Source of the DNA: Solobacterium sp.
GTDB taxonomy: Bacteria > Bacillota_I > Bacilli_A > Erysipelotrichales > Erysipelotrichaceae
Direction: 5' to 3'
Assembly: GCA_017512555.1 (NCBI GenBank)
Contig: JAFWFE010000069.1
Location: 1-43,645, forward strand
DNA: 43,645 nucleotides
Part shown: in pieces, positions 16,668 through 24,607 of the stretch
Numbering within the stretch: position 1 is the stretch's first letter
Layout: each line of letters opens with the position of its first letter
Translations under genes and position numbers: made by a program
Notes under the pieces: model-generated
Databases searched by the model: none
Told to the model about the DNA's origin: nothing
What the model saw: the letters and a program-made list of their open reading frames with translations, nothing else

Positions 16668-16738
16668 TTCAGGATTCCCCGCACAGACACAAAAAAAGCC
16701 TGCACGTATTACTACGTACAAGCCTGAATAATCCTGAA
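16668..16738. repeat. Nested inverted repeat upstream of the WXG100 genes
   Basis: Outer arms TTCAGGATT (16668-16676) and AATCCTGAA (16730-16738) are a perfect 9-bp inverted repeat enclosing the terminator at 16691-16724. The outer stem could extend the terminator, or the low-coordinate arm could be an operator next to the putative WXG100 promoter. The gene-free interval 16629-16740 shows nothing else. Confidence 0.5.
16691..16724 (-). terminator. Intrinsic terminator after the sugar cluster
   Basis: On the minus strand GGCTTGTACGTA / TACGTGCAGGCT forms a 12-bp stem (three G-U pairs) with a GTAA loop, followed by a run of seven U. It ends the sugar-gene transcript before the WXG100 genes, separating the two units. 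Confidence 0.85.
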
Positions 16739-16740
16739 TT

Positions 16741-17154
16741 TCAGTTCTCTATTAAAGCCTGCAGGAATTCCTCATAATCGTTGTATGTTTCATCCCCCGG
16801 TGTAAATACACGGTCACAGACAGCCATCATCACGCAATCCGGAGTAAACTCCTGCATACTGCGCCAGACCATCGGTTCAACCAGCAGACCTACGGAAGGA
16901 TCATCCATGAAGAATGTTTCCTGATTTGTACCGTCATCCACAACAACCTTACAGGAACCGGATACCGGGAATAAGATCAGCCTGGTTTTCTTTGTCGCGT
17001 GATCACCACGGGATTTTCCCTGTACGACATTGGCAACCATGAAGATTCTCTTGATTTCAAAGGGAACTTCCTTCCCCTGTTCCATCACATACAAGACTCC
17101 GTCCGCTTCCGTGACCTTGCCGATTTTAATTTTCTGCCAGCCCTGCATACGCAT
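16741..17154 (-). CDS. FdtA/QdtA-like cupin (sugar 3,4-ketoisomerase family)
   Basis: 137 residues, single cupin fold. Family enzymes shift the keto group of dTDP-4-keto-6-deoxyglucose from C4 to C3 before transamination. Matching segments: VQGKSRGDHATKK, VDDGTNQETFFMDDPSVGLLVEPMVWRSM and a C-terminal FTPGDETYNDYEEF. The family motif is RGxHAHK; here it is R49-G-D-H52-A-T54-K, so one of two histidines is Thr and activity may differ. The gene overlaps the aminotransferase gene by 29 bp. GGAGG lies very close to the ATG at 17154, and ATG 17148 is an equally good start. Confidence 0.75.
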   Translation of the reverse strand: MRMQGWQKIKIGKVTEADGVLYVMEQGKEVPFEIKRIFMVANVVQGKSRGDHATKKTRLILFPVSGSCKVVVDDGTNQETFFMDDPSVGLLVEPMVWRSMQEFTPDCVMMAVCDRVFTPGDETYNDYEEFLQALIEN

Positions 17155-18238
17155 TTACCTCCTGGATGACTTTCGTTATTTCTTCTTCGGACATCCAGTC
17201 CATCATCGGAAGGATCACGATGGAATCACAGATTGCTTCGGTAATCGGGAAGTCACCTCTCTTAAAACCGTATTTCTCTACCATACACGGCTGCAGGTAC
17301 GGCGGTGTCTTCCAGGAGATATCTGTGGATACACCTCTGTCCTTCAGGAACTTCATAAAGCCTGCCTGATCATCAACTCTGACCACAAACTGATACCAGG
17401 TATGTTTGCAGTATTCCGGCACCTGGGGAAGTGTTACCAGCGGATTATGAATCTCGTGGAGATATCTCTGGGCAATATGATCACGGTTTGCCAGTAATTC
17501 CGGCATATGGGACAATTTTACTCTCAGCAGACCTGCCTGTAATTCATCCAGTCTGTCGTTATAACCAATCACGATGTTGTGGTAACGATAATCACTTCCG
17601 TAGTTACGGATGACCTTGACACGGTCGATCAAGGCTTTATCTCTGGAGATCACGCCGCCGCCGTCACCGAAGCCGCCGAGATTCTTGGTCGGATAGAAAC
17701 TGAAGAATGACGCATCTCCGAATAAACCGGTATTGACACCTTTGTATGGCGCGAAATGTGACTGTGCGCAGTCCTCAAACAAACGCAGATTATGTTTGCG
17801 GCATACTTCCAGGATCGGATCCATTCTGGTAGCCAGTCCGTACAAATGCGTAACTAATACAGCCTTGGTCTTCTCCGTGATGGCAGCTTCGATCCTTGCC
17901 GCATCCAGCTGATAGTATTCATCCGGTTCAACAAACACCGGTACACCACCACACTGCATGATACCAAGCATCGTCGCAATATAGCCGTTTGCCTGGACAA
18001 TGATCTCATCCCCGGGCTGAATTCCCGCCGCCATAAGACCGACAAGAATCGCATCCAAACCGTTATCTACGCCTGCACAGTAACAGTCACCGCCCAATGC
18101 CTGGGCAAATTCTTCTTCAAACGCGGTTACTTCTTTCCCCAGCACATACCAGCCGCTGCGGAGTACTTCCAAAGCTTTCGCTTCATATTCATCCTGATAA
18201 AGTCTGTAACCTCGTGCTAATTCATTAATGGGAATCAT
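17126..18238 (-). CDS. DegT/DnrJ/EryC1/StrS-family sugar aminotransferase (FdtB/EvaB-like)
   Basis: 370 residues. A PLP-dependent enzyme that converts a keto-sugar nucleotide to an amino sugar. The Schiff-base lysine is K185 in SFYPTKNLGGFGDGG. D156 and Q159 (FEDCAQSH) contact the cofactor, and the family start SGWYVLGKEVTAFEEEFA is present. I use the ATG at 18238, 8 nt after GGAGG, rather than an upstream start that would overlap the dehydratase gene. Its place between a 2,3-dehydratase and an FdtA-like cupin points to amination at C3. Confidence 0.92.
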   Translation of the reverse strand: MIPINELARGYRLYQDEYEAKALEVLRSGWYVLGKEVTAFEEEFAQALGGDCYCAGVDNGLDAILVGLMAAGIQPGDEIIVQANGYIATMLGIMQCGGVPVFVEPDEYYQLDAARIEAAITEKTKAVLVTHLYGLATRMDPILEVCRKHNLRLFEDCAQSHFAPYKGVNTGLFGDASFFSFYPTKNLGGFGDGGGVISRDKALIDRVKVIRNYGSDYRYHNIVIGYNDRLDELQAGLLRVKLSHMPELLANRDHIAQRYLHEIHNPLVTLPQVPEYCKHTWYQFVVRVDDQAGFMKFLKDRGVSTDISWKTPPYLQPCMVEKYGFKRGDFPITEAICDSIVILPMMDWMSEEEITKVIQEVNAYAGLAEN

Positions 18239-18258
18239 CCTCTGTACCTCCAAATCCA

Positions 18259-19626
18259 TTATCGGCAAACCATTGCCAGAAGCATCAGTAAATTCCTGAG
18301 CTGTATATTCAGACAGTTATTGATCTGCGTCAGAACATTCAATGTTCCAACACTGACCCAGATATACCTGTCACTGTCATACTTCACATCTTCTTTCTCT
18401 GCCAGGAGAATCACATTCCGGTTCTGTTCATGATAGAAACGTCCTCCCTCTTCGGAGAGAATCACATCCGTGACAACCTTTTCCTTGTCGGATATATGTT
18501 CGAAGAAGTATTCCGAAACACTGTCACGGGCATTCAGAGAACCATATTCTTCCTGTACTGTCGGTCCAAGCTCGATTGCGTCAAAGCACCCGACTTCCGG
18601 CTTCAACTGTACAAGCACTTCCAGGAGACCGTCAGATTTTGTACAGATCAGTCCGAAGGCAGCTACACCCAGCGCCGCAAACAATGGCTGATTCCAATGT
18701 GTCACTTCCCGTCCTTCAATCTCCAGCCGGCAGAAGATCACCTCAAAAGGATAACTGCTGTTATGACGTACACCATCCGCTTCGATCTTCCAGTCACTCA
18801 GTTCTGCCAGAGAGATCTGTGAAACCACCGGAGCTTCAAGCATCTTATAGTCGTTAATTCTCTTGTACATCGCAACCAGAGTATCCCTGTCGATCTTCTG
18901 CAGAGAACGTATATACTCTTCCGGATAACCGTAAAGATTCTCATACATGAAAACATAAGGAATACAACTGAATACCGTACGGGTATCCATATTGATCAGA
19001 TTATCGTACTGCATGAACTGTTTCAGCTGGTAGAACGTGATCCAGCGGTGAGACGGAGTCTCCGGAAGATCCCCCTCTGTCTTGATGATGATATTCCGGT
19101 TGCGTTTTCCCAGGAAGCGGGAAGATTGTTCCGACTGGATCTGATCCACCAGAATATCCTCCGGTCTGGTATTGGTAAACATCTCCAGATATGCCGGTAC
19201 TCTTCCTCCGTGCTGTCTGGTGAAATTACTCTTGGTTGCCTGGATCGTCGGTGAAATCTGCACATAGTTGATATTCCCCGGTTCGATCTTCGCCTGCATC
19301 AGGAAGTGCCATACCCCGTTGATCTTCTTACAGATAATACCCAAAAGACCGATCTCATTCTGAATGATGATCGGCTGCCGTACATACTTTCCATCCGGGT
19401 ATTTTGCCTGTAATCCTCCGATTTGGAAAAATGTGCCTTTATCATTCCTTATCTGTCCGGAATGTTCATCAAAATGCCATGGCGTACAATCTTCCAGAGT
19501 TATCTTCTGAATCGACACAAACTGATGTTCTTTTCTGTCTTTCAGCCATTCCATCAGTTCTTCCATCGTATGTAAAGCGCTGTAGTCCGGTGAAAGATCT
19601 GCCAAACCTTCAAATCCTTTGATCAA
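18259..19626 (-). CDS. NDP-hexose 2,3-dehydratase (EvaA-like, TTG start)
   Basis: 455 residues from a TTG at 19626. The family is an internal duplication, visible here as two related halves: ELMEWLKDRKEHQFVSIQKI with IRNDKGTFFQIGGLQ, ISPTIQATKSNF; and LSDWKIEADGVRHNSS with LGPTVQEEYGS. It removes the C2 hydroxyl of a 4-keto-6-deoxy sugar nucleotide, the first step to 2-deoxysugars. TTG is chosen because CGGAGGG sits 7 nt upstream. Longer starts at 19686 or beyond lie against or past the rbfA terminator and lack a ribosome site. First gene of a three-gene unit; no glycosyltransferase or rmlAB is in the window. Confidence 0.85.
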   Translation of the reverse strand: MIKGFEGLADLSPDYSALHTMEELMEWLKDRKEHQFVSIQKITLEDCTPWHFDEHSGQIRNDKGTFFQIGGLQAKYPDGKYVRQPIIIQNEIGLLGIICKKINGVWHFLMQAKIEPGNINYVQISPTIQATKSNFTRQHGGRVPAYLEMFTNTRPEDILVDQIQSEQSSRFLGKRNRNIIIKTEGDLPETPSHRWITFYQLKQFMQYDNLINMDTRTVFSCIPYVFMYENLYGYPEEYIRSLQKIDRDTLVAMYKRINDYKMLEAPVVSQISLAELSDWKIEADGVRHNSSYPFEVIFCRLEIEGREVTHWNQPLFAALGVAAFGLICTKSDGLLEVLVQLKPEVGCFDAIELGPTVQEEYGSLNARDSVSEYFFEHISDKEKVVTDVILSEEGGRFYHEQNRNVILLAEKEDVKYDSDRYIWVSVGTLNVLTQINNCLNIQLRNLLMLLAMVCR

Positions 19627-19704
19627 GAGTATCCCTCCGTTTGTCTGTAATAATCTTATCATATTCATACGTTTCTGTATGGACATATCATCATCCGCAC
19701 GCCA

Positions 19705-19739
19705 TAAAAAAGATGAAGAAGGATCATCCCTCTTCATCT
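19705..19739 (-). terminator. Intrinsic terminator after rbfA
   Basis: On the minus strand AGATGAAGAGGG / CCTTCTTCATCT makes a 12-bp stem with a 5-nt loop followed by UUUUUU. It closes the rimP-nusA-rnpM-infB-rbfA transcript 11 bp after the rbfA stop, at the point where truB would normally follow. Confidence 0.92.
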
Positions 19740-19750
19740 CTGTACGGCTG

Positions 19751-20113
19751 TTATTCCTCGTTCTCTTCCTTCTCCGCGTTGATGGAGGCCAGAAGTTCAT
19801 CAATATGTCTTCCGTTTTCCATCGCTGTATCAAATTCGAAGATCAGTTCCGGACATCTGCGGATATCCAGACGTTTGCTTAACAGTGTGCGTATATGTCC
19901 CTTGGCATTATTCAAAGCCTTGATTCCTGCTTCGTTACGTTCTTTCTTTCCCAGAAATGATACGTATACGGTCGCGTAGCTGTGATCCTTGGATACCGAG
20001 ACATCCGTGATCGTCACAAAGCCGACCTTTGGATCGTTGACTTCAAACTGGATAATATCCGAGATATTCTTGCGGATGATCCCTTCCAGTCTCTTTTCCT
20101 TGATACTCGGCAT
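19751..20113 (-). CDS. rbfA: Ribosome-binding factor A
   Basis: 120 residues, KH-like fold, starting MPSIKEKRLEGIIRKNISDII with DPKVGFVTITDVSVSKDHSYATVYVSF and RLDIRRCPELIFEFD. It helps mature the 5' end of 16S rRNA in the 30S subunit and matters most in the cold. The ATG is 1 nt after the infB stop (TAATATG); an open frame running into infB is not used. Last gene of the nusA operon here; truB and ribF, its usual followers, lie 13.4 kb away. Confidence 0.95.
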   Translation of the reverse strand: MPSIKEKRLEGIIRKNISDIIQFEVNDPKVGFVTITDVSVSKDHSYATVYVSFLGKKERNEAGIKALNNAKGHIRTLLSKRLDIRRCPELIFEFDTAMENGRHIDELLASINAEKEENEE

Positions 20114-20114
20114 A

Positions 20115-21962
20115 TTAACCCTCCGCAGGAACCTCCTGTTCCTCATAGGCTTCCACAATATCACCGATCTTCAGATCGTTATAATTTTCAATTGTGATAC
20201 CACATTCATATCCGGAAGATACTTCTCTGGCGTCATCCTTGAATCTCTTCAGGGAACCAAGTTTACCACTGTAAATCACGATACCATCACGAATCAGACG
20301 TACACCGCAGCGGGCAATCAGCTTACCTTCAGTAACCATACATCCGCCGATCGTACCTACCTTGGATACCTTGTATGTTTCACGAATCTCTGCCTGACCG
20401 ATAACCACTTCAGCATAGACAGGTGCCAGCATACCTTTCATGGCATTCTCCATCTCTTCCGTAGCCTTATAGATGATGTTATGGAGACGGATGGATACTC
20501 CGGCTTCTTCTGCCTTACGGCGGATATTCGCATCCGGGCGTACGTTGAAACCGATGATCATCGCCTTGGACGCGTCAGCCAGCATGATATCGGAATCCGA
20601 GATCAAACCTGCGGTACTGTGAATAACATTCACTCTTACACCCTTGACTTCGATCTTCTCCAGGGAAGATTTGACTGCTTCCGCAGAACCCTGTACATCC
20701 GCCTTGATGATTACAGGAATCTCCTGGATCTCTCCGGCTTCGATTTCACGGGAAAGATCTTCCAGGGATAAGGTCGATGTCTTGCGGCGCAGCTGCTCGA
20801 TTTTACGGCGGTTACGGCGGTCTGCCAGCGCTCTGGCATCTTTCTCGCTCTCAAACGCCTTGAACATATCACCGGCTTCCGGGACATCGTTCAGACCAAT
20901 GATTTCCACCGGTGTACTGGGCTTGGCTTCACTCAGCTCTCTGCCGTCTTCGTCTGTCATCTTACGTACACGTCCGTAACATGTGCCGACAACAACCGGC
21001 TGTCCCTGTTTCAAGGTTCCGTTCTGGACCAGAAGAGTCGCAACCGGACCTCTGCCCTTATCCAGTTTCGCTTCAATGACGGTACCGCTGGCAATACGCT
21101 TGGGATTAGCCTTCAGTTCCTGCACATCTGCGACGGTAAGGATCGTTTCCAGCAGATCGTTGATACCTGCGCCTGTCTTGGCGGAAGTCTGTACAAAGAT
21201 CGTATCTCCGCCCCATTCTTCCGGCATGATTCCCTGATCGGACATCTCGCTCATGACACGGTCAGGATTCGCATCCGGTTTATCCATCTTGTTTACCGCG
21301 ACGATCATCGGTACCTTGGCTGCCTTGGCATGGTCTATGGCTTCCAGGGTCTGCGGCATGACACCGTCATCTGCCGCAACGACAATAACCGCGATATCCG
21401 TTACCTTGGCACCACGGGCACGCATGGCTGTAAATGCCTCATGACCCGGGGTATCCAGGAAAGTCAGTTTTCTGCCGTCCACGGAGATCTGATACGCACC
21501 GATACGCTGCGTAATACCGCCGGCTTCACCGCTGGCTACTTTTGTGCTTCGAATCGAGTCAAGCAAAGTTGTCTTACCGTGGTCGACATGTCCCATGATC
21601 GTGATGATCGGAGGTCTGGGCATCAAATCCTTTTCGTCATCATCACTGAGATCAACCAGGCTGTCTTCATCAACTTCTTCTACTTTTGTCGGTTCAATGT
21701 TATACATGATACAGACCGTTTCCACCATATCATCGTCCATGACACTGTTTATGGTAACCATCTTGCCTTCCATAAACAGGACTTTGATGATATCACTGGC
21801 ACTTCTTCCGCACTTCTGAGCTAATTGTCCAACGGTAATACCCTCGGAATAAGTAATTGCGGTGATGTCTTTCTGCGGTGAATTGGGCCGTGAATAGTTA
21901 CCGCTGTTTTTCTTATTTCTGGATGGCTTGCGGTTACCACCTCGAGTATTCTTTTTAGGCAT
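20115..21962 (-). CDS. infB: Translation initiation factor IF-2
   Basis: 615 residues, short for IF-2 because the N-terminal region before the GTPase is only ~115 residues. G1 is GHVDHGKT (124-131), G3 DTPGHE and G4 NKMD; the C-terminal domains with [13 protein letters not shown] and the fMet-tRNA-binding part are complete. It delivers initiator tRNA to the 30S subunit and promotes subunit joining. GAGGTG precedes the ATG. It lies between rnpM and rbfA; the L7Ae-like gene (ylxQ) often found before infB is missing. Confidence 0.97.
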   Translation of the reverse strand: MPKKNTRGGNRKPSRNKKNSGNYSRPNSPQKDITAITYSEGITVGQLAQKCGRSASDIIKVLFMEGKMVTINSVMDDDMVETVCIMYNIEPTKVEEVDEDSLVDLSDDDEKDLMPRPPIITIMGHVDHGKTTLLDSIRSTKVASGEAGGITQRIGAYQISVDGRKLTFLDTPGHEAFTAMRARGAKVTDIAVIVVAADDGVMPQTLEAIDHAKAAKVPMIVAVNKMDKPDANPDRVMSEMSDQGIMPEEWGGDTIFVQTSAKTGAGINDLLETILTVADVQELKANPKRIASGTVIEAKLDKGRGPVATLLVQNGTLKQGQPVVVGTCYGRVRKMTDEDGRELSEAKPSTPVEIIGLNDVPEAGDMFKAFESEKDARALADRRNRRKIEQLRRKTSTLSLEDLSREIEAGEIQEIPVIIKADVQGSAEAVKSSLEKIEVKGVRVNVIHSTAGLISDSDIMLADASKAMIIGFNVRPDANIRRKAEEAGVSIRLHNIIYKATEEMENAMKGMLAPVYAEVVIGQAEIRETYKVSKVGTIGGCMVTEGKLIARCGVRLIRDGIVIYSGKLGSLKRFKDDAREVSSGYECGITIENYNDLKIGDIVEAYEEQEVPAEG

Positions 21963-21985
21963 ATCAGCACCTCACTTTCATTAAA

Positions 21986-22246
21986 TTACTGCTTTACGAT
22001 TTTCTTCATTTCTTCCCAGAATTCTTCGGGAATTTCCACCTCTAATGCCTTCTTCAGGGCATTGTTCTTCTTTGCGGTCATTAACGCTTCCAGACTGTTT
22101 TTGATATATGCGCCGCGTCCGTTGGCTTTGCCGGTAGGATCATACCCTACGGTACCGTCCGTATGTCTGACGATCCTCAGCAGTTCCTTCTTCGGTAACT
22201 GCTCACCGGTAGCCACACACTTGCGCATGGGAATCTTTCTCGGCAT
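21986..22246 (-). CDS. rnpM: YlxR-family RNase P modulator RnpM
   Basis: 86 residues with the YlxR hallmarks MPRKIPMRKCVATGEQLPKKELLRIVR and the GRGAYI motif. The Bacillus homologue YlxR has been reported to bind RNase P RNA and modulate its activity. Its ATG overlaps the nusA stop (TAATG), so translation is coupled. Standard position between nusA and infB. Confidence 0.93.
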   Translation of the reverse strand: MPRKIPMRKCVATGEQLPKKELLRIVRHTDGTVGYDPTGKANGRGAYIKNSLEALMTAKKNNALKKALEVEIPEEFWEEMKKIVKQ

Positions 22247-24042
22247 TACTTGTTATCCTCGTCGTAGTAATCCTCGTACTCATCATAGTCGATATCGTAC
22301 TGTGACTCTTCCTCTTCCCATTCACGTCTTTCGATCTCTTCCAGTTCTTCTTCCGTATATACCGGACGCATGTTTTCATTGGTGAGATCTTTACGTAACT
22401 GCTGTTCCAGGACTGCATTGCGGACTTTGATATCCTCATCGTCATTCTTACGTCTCTTCTTCCTGGACTTCTCCTGTTCCTTAGGTTTGGATACAGAAGC
22501 CAGTTTCTCAAACTGGGAAACATAATCGTTACGTTTCGCGACTTCTTCCAGGTCGATCTTTTTGGATTTCGGTTTCGCAGGTTCCTTGACTTCAGCGACA
22601 GGTTCTTCTTCCGGTTCTTCCTCCGGTGTTTCTTCCGGCTCTTCTTCAACCTCAGGTTCCGGTTCTTCCGTTACGGTTTCTACTTCCGGTACTTCGGTAA
22701 TTTCTTCCGGCTGTTCTTCCGCAGTTTCTTCTTTCTCTTCCGGCTGCATTGCCATCTCCGTGCGGATTCTCTCCTTCACGTGTTCCTGCATCTCTTCCGG
22801 AATCAGTTCGTCAGATTCTTCCTCTTCACCGCGTTCTGCCTTCTGCTGGGCAATCATCGCCATTGCCTGGAGACGTTTCTCTTCTGCTTCTCTGGCTTCA
22901 CGCGCGAGTTTCTCTGCCTTCTTACGTTCAATCTCTTTCTGGATCTCGATCTTGCGGATCTCTGCCTCGGCTACCAGCTGATCGTAGTCTCTGCCTTCAT
23001 CCATGAGATTCTCCTTGGTCTTGATGTCAATACGTCTGCCGCAGAGTTTAACTGCCAGCTTGGCATTCTTGCCTTTCTTGCCGATTGCCAGGGATAACTG
23101 GTCATTTGCGACAACCGCGAGGATACTGCCGTCTGCCTGAGGCAGTACAGCTTCGATTTCTGCCGGTGCCAGGGCATTGCGTACTAACTGTGTCACGTCT
23201 TCGTTCCAAAGGAAGATATCGATCTTCTCTCCGCGCAGTTCGTCAATGATCTCCTGTACACGGGTACCTCTCTGACCGATGCAGGCACCGATCGGGTCGA
23301 TTTCATCGTTGTGTGTCATGACAGCCATCTTTGTACGGTCACCGGCGTCACGGGCAATCGCCTTGATTTCAACGATTCCCTGGAAGATCTCCGGCACTTC
23401 TTTTTCAAAGAGACGTTTGACTAACATCGGATCCGCACGGGATACCAGTACCTGTGAACCCTTGCCGTCCTTGTTTACTTCGGTAATAACAACTCGGATC
23501 TTTTGTCCTTCGGTCAGACGTTCCTGCGGAATCTGACTGGATTTCGGCATCATTGCGACCGTCTTGCCTAAGTTGACCAGGGTAAACTTCTCTTTTACGG
23601 ATTCAACGATACCAATAACCATCTCATGGAGCTGATCGATATATTCATCGTATACCGCTGTCTTTTCGGCTTCGCGGATCTTCTGGCGGATCACGTTTCT
23701 GGCCAAGGTAGCGGCAGCTCTGCTCATCTCAGTGATCTCTACCTGACGGCGGACGATACTGCCAATCTGCGCATTGGGATCATACTCAAGAGCATCTTCC
23801 AGTTCCATCTCCAATTCATCGTCTTCCACTTCTTCCACGACGTTGTACAACTGGTAAATATCAATCGTACTGGTCTTGTCGTTGATTTCTGCTTCGACGT
23901 TGATATCACTGATATCGATGTCTTTCTTGTATGCTTTGCACATCGCTTCCTTCAAGGCACTGAGTACGACTTCTTCGGATACTCTGCGTTCATCTTCAAT
24001 GTCCGCAAGTGCTTTGATCATATCCTTGTAATTCAGTTTCAT
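22246..24042 (-). CDS. nusA: Transcription termination/antitermination factor NusA with long charged tail
   Basis: 598 residues. N-terminal RNA-polymerase-binding domain (1-~130), S1 domain (~135-205), and two KH domains (GACIGQRGTRV at 252-262, LAIGKKGKNAKLA at 318-330). The core ends near residue 355, close to the ~370-residue length of Bacillus NusA. About 240 further residues follow: a K/E-rich helical stretch, a strongly acidic E/P segment (~430-500), a basic KSRKKRRK patch and an acidic Y/D/E end. The tail is presumably disordered or coiled and has no domain I recognise. It starts 12 bp after rimP and overlaps rnpM. Confidence 0.96.
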   Translation of the reverse strand: MKLNYKDMIKALADIEDERRVSEEVVLSALKEAMCKAYKKDIDISDINVEAEINDKTSTIDIYQLYNVVEEVEDDELEMELEDALEYDPNAQIGSIVRRQVEITEMSRAAATLARNVIRQKIREAEKTAVYDEYIDQLHEMVIGIVESVKEKFTLVNLGKTVAMMPKSSQIPQERLTEGQKIRVVITEVNKDGKGSQVLVSRADPMLVKRLFEKEVPEIFQGIVEIKAIARDAGDRTKMAVMTHNDEIDPIGACIGQRGTRVQEIIDELRGEKIDIFLWNEDVTQLVRNALAPAEIEAVLPQADGSILAVVANDQLSLAIGKKGKNAKLAVKLCGRRIDIKTKENLMDEGRDYDQLVAEAEIRKIEIQKEIERKKAEKLAREAREAEEKRLQAMAMIAQQKAERGEEEESDELIPEEMQEHVKERIRTEMAMQPEEKEETAEEQPEEITEVPEVETVTEEPEPEVEEEPEETPEEEPEEEPVAEVKEPAKPKSKKIDLEEVAKRNDYVSQFEKLASVSKPKEQEKSRKKRRKNDDEDIKVRNAVLEQQLRKDLTNENMRPVYTEEELEEIERREWEEEESQYDIDYDEYEDYYDEDNK

Positions 24043-24054
24043 TTTCTATTCTCC

Positions 24055-24522
24055 CTAGATATGTACCGCAAGCCGGATATAACTGATTTCATCCAGCGGT
24101 ATTACAACTTCTTTCGTTCTTGTTTTATCTTTATAGGATACTGTGATCTTCTCCTGATCCACAGCGGTAACTTCTCCGGTATATTCATTCTTCTTATCGA
24201 TGGAATGATGTAAACGGAGATAGACATACGGTGAGGTCATGCCGGCAAGTTCCTGAACATCATGAATCTCTCTTTCGGCCCCGGGACTGCATACTTCCAG
24301 TGTATAGGCGTCATCCAGTCCTTCCACCGTATCCAGAAACTCTGATAATCTCTCACTTACCGCAGCGCATGTATCCAGGTCCATGGTTCCGTCGGGATTG
24401 ACGATGGAGATCTCAAGCGTGCGGTTTTTTCCGCTTCCTGTCCACTTCAGATCATAGAGATTTACCTGACATTCTTCCAGGATCGGACGAATCATTTGTT
24501 TCAGTTCTTCCGGTTTTTCCAT
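24055..24522 (-). CDS. rimP: Ribosome maturation factor RimP
   Basis: 155 residues of usual length: VNLYDLKWTGSGKNRTLEISI, the D-rich AAVSERLSEFLD segment, the conserved YTLEVCSPGAEREI and a C-terminal Sm-like barrel. It assists early 30S assembly. GGAGG precedes the ATG. First gene of the operon, with its own promoter (24571-24599) and a short leader containing a stable hairpin. Confidence 0.94.
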   Translation of the reverse strand: MEKPEELKQMIRPILEECQVNLYDLKWTGSGKNRTLEISIVNPDGTMDLDTCAAVSERLSEFLDTVEGLDDAYTLEVCSPGAEREIHDVQELAGMTSPYVYLRLHHSIDKKNEYTGEVTAVDQEKITVSYKDKTRTKEVVIPLDEISYIRLAVHI

Positions 24523-24538
24523 ATTCCTCCATAAATGA

Positions 24539-24558
24539 AGGAGTGCTCACGCACTCCT
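24539..24558 (-). promoter_or_regulatory. 5'-leader hairpin of the rimP-nusA mRNA
   Basis: AGGAGTGC / GCACTCCT forms a perfect 8-bp stem closed by a GTGA (GNRA-type) tetraloop. It begins about 6 nt after the predicted transcription start and ends about 8 nt before the rimP ribosome site. Only UUCAUUUAU follows, so it is a weak terminator at best. It could stabilise the mRNA or serve as a feedback pause site for NusA. Confidence 0.6.
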
Positions 24559-24570
24559 GTTACGAACGTT

Positions 24571-24599
24571 AATATAACGTATTTTCTATTTATATGCAA
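24571..24599 (-). promoter_or_regulatory. Sigma-A promoter for rimP-nusA operon
   Basis: Minus-strand TTGCAT (24594-24599), a 17-bp spacer and TATATT (24571-24576). It sits in the 85-bp gap after polC, so the operon need not depend on polC transcription. Confidence 0.75.
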
Positions 24600-24607
24600 G
24601 TATATTT

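Noticed and set aside
19626..19833. Longer N-terminus for the 2,3-dehydratase
   Set aside because: Codons before 19705 cross the rbfA terminator and the residues are unlike the family; GGAGG before the TTG at 19626 decides the start.
22562..22981. Serine-rich 139-codon open frame on the plus strand opposite nusA
   Set aside because: It is the complement of the Glu-rich NusA tail codons (GAA/GAG gives TTC/CTC), with no ribosome site or promoter.
24539..24558. Leader hairpin as the polC terminator
   Set aside because: It lies downstream of the rimP promoter and lacks a U run, so it belongs to the rimP leader; polC has no clear terminator of its own.
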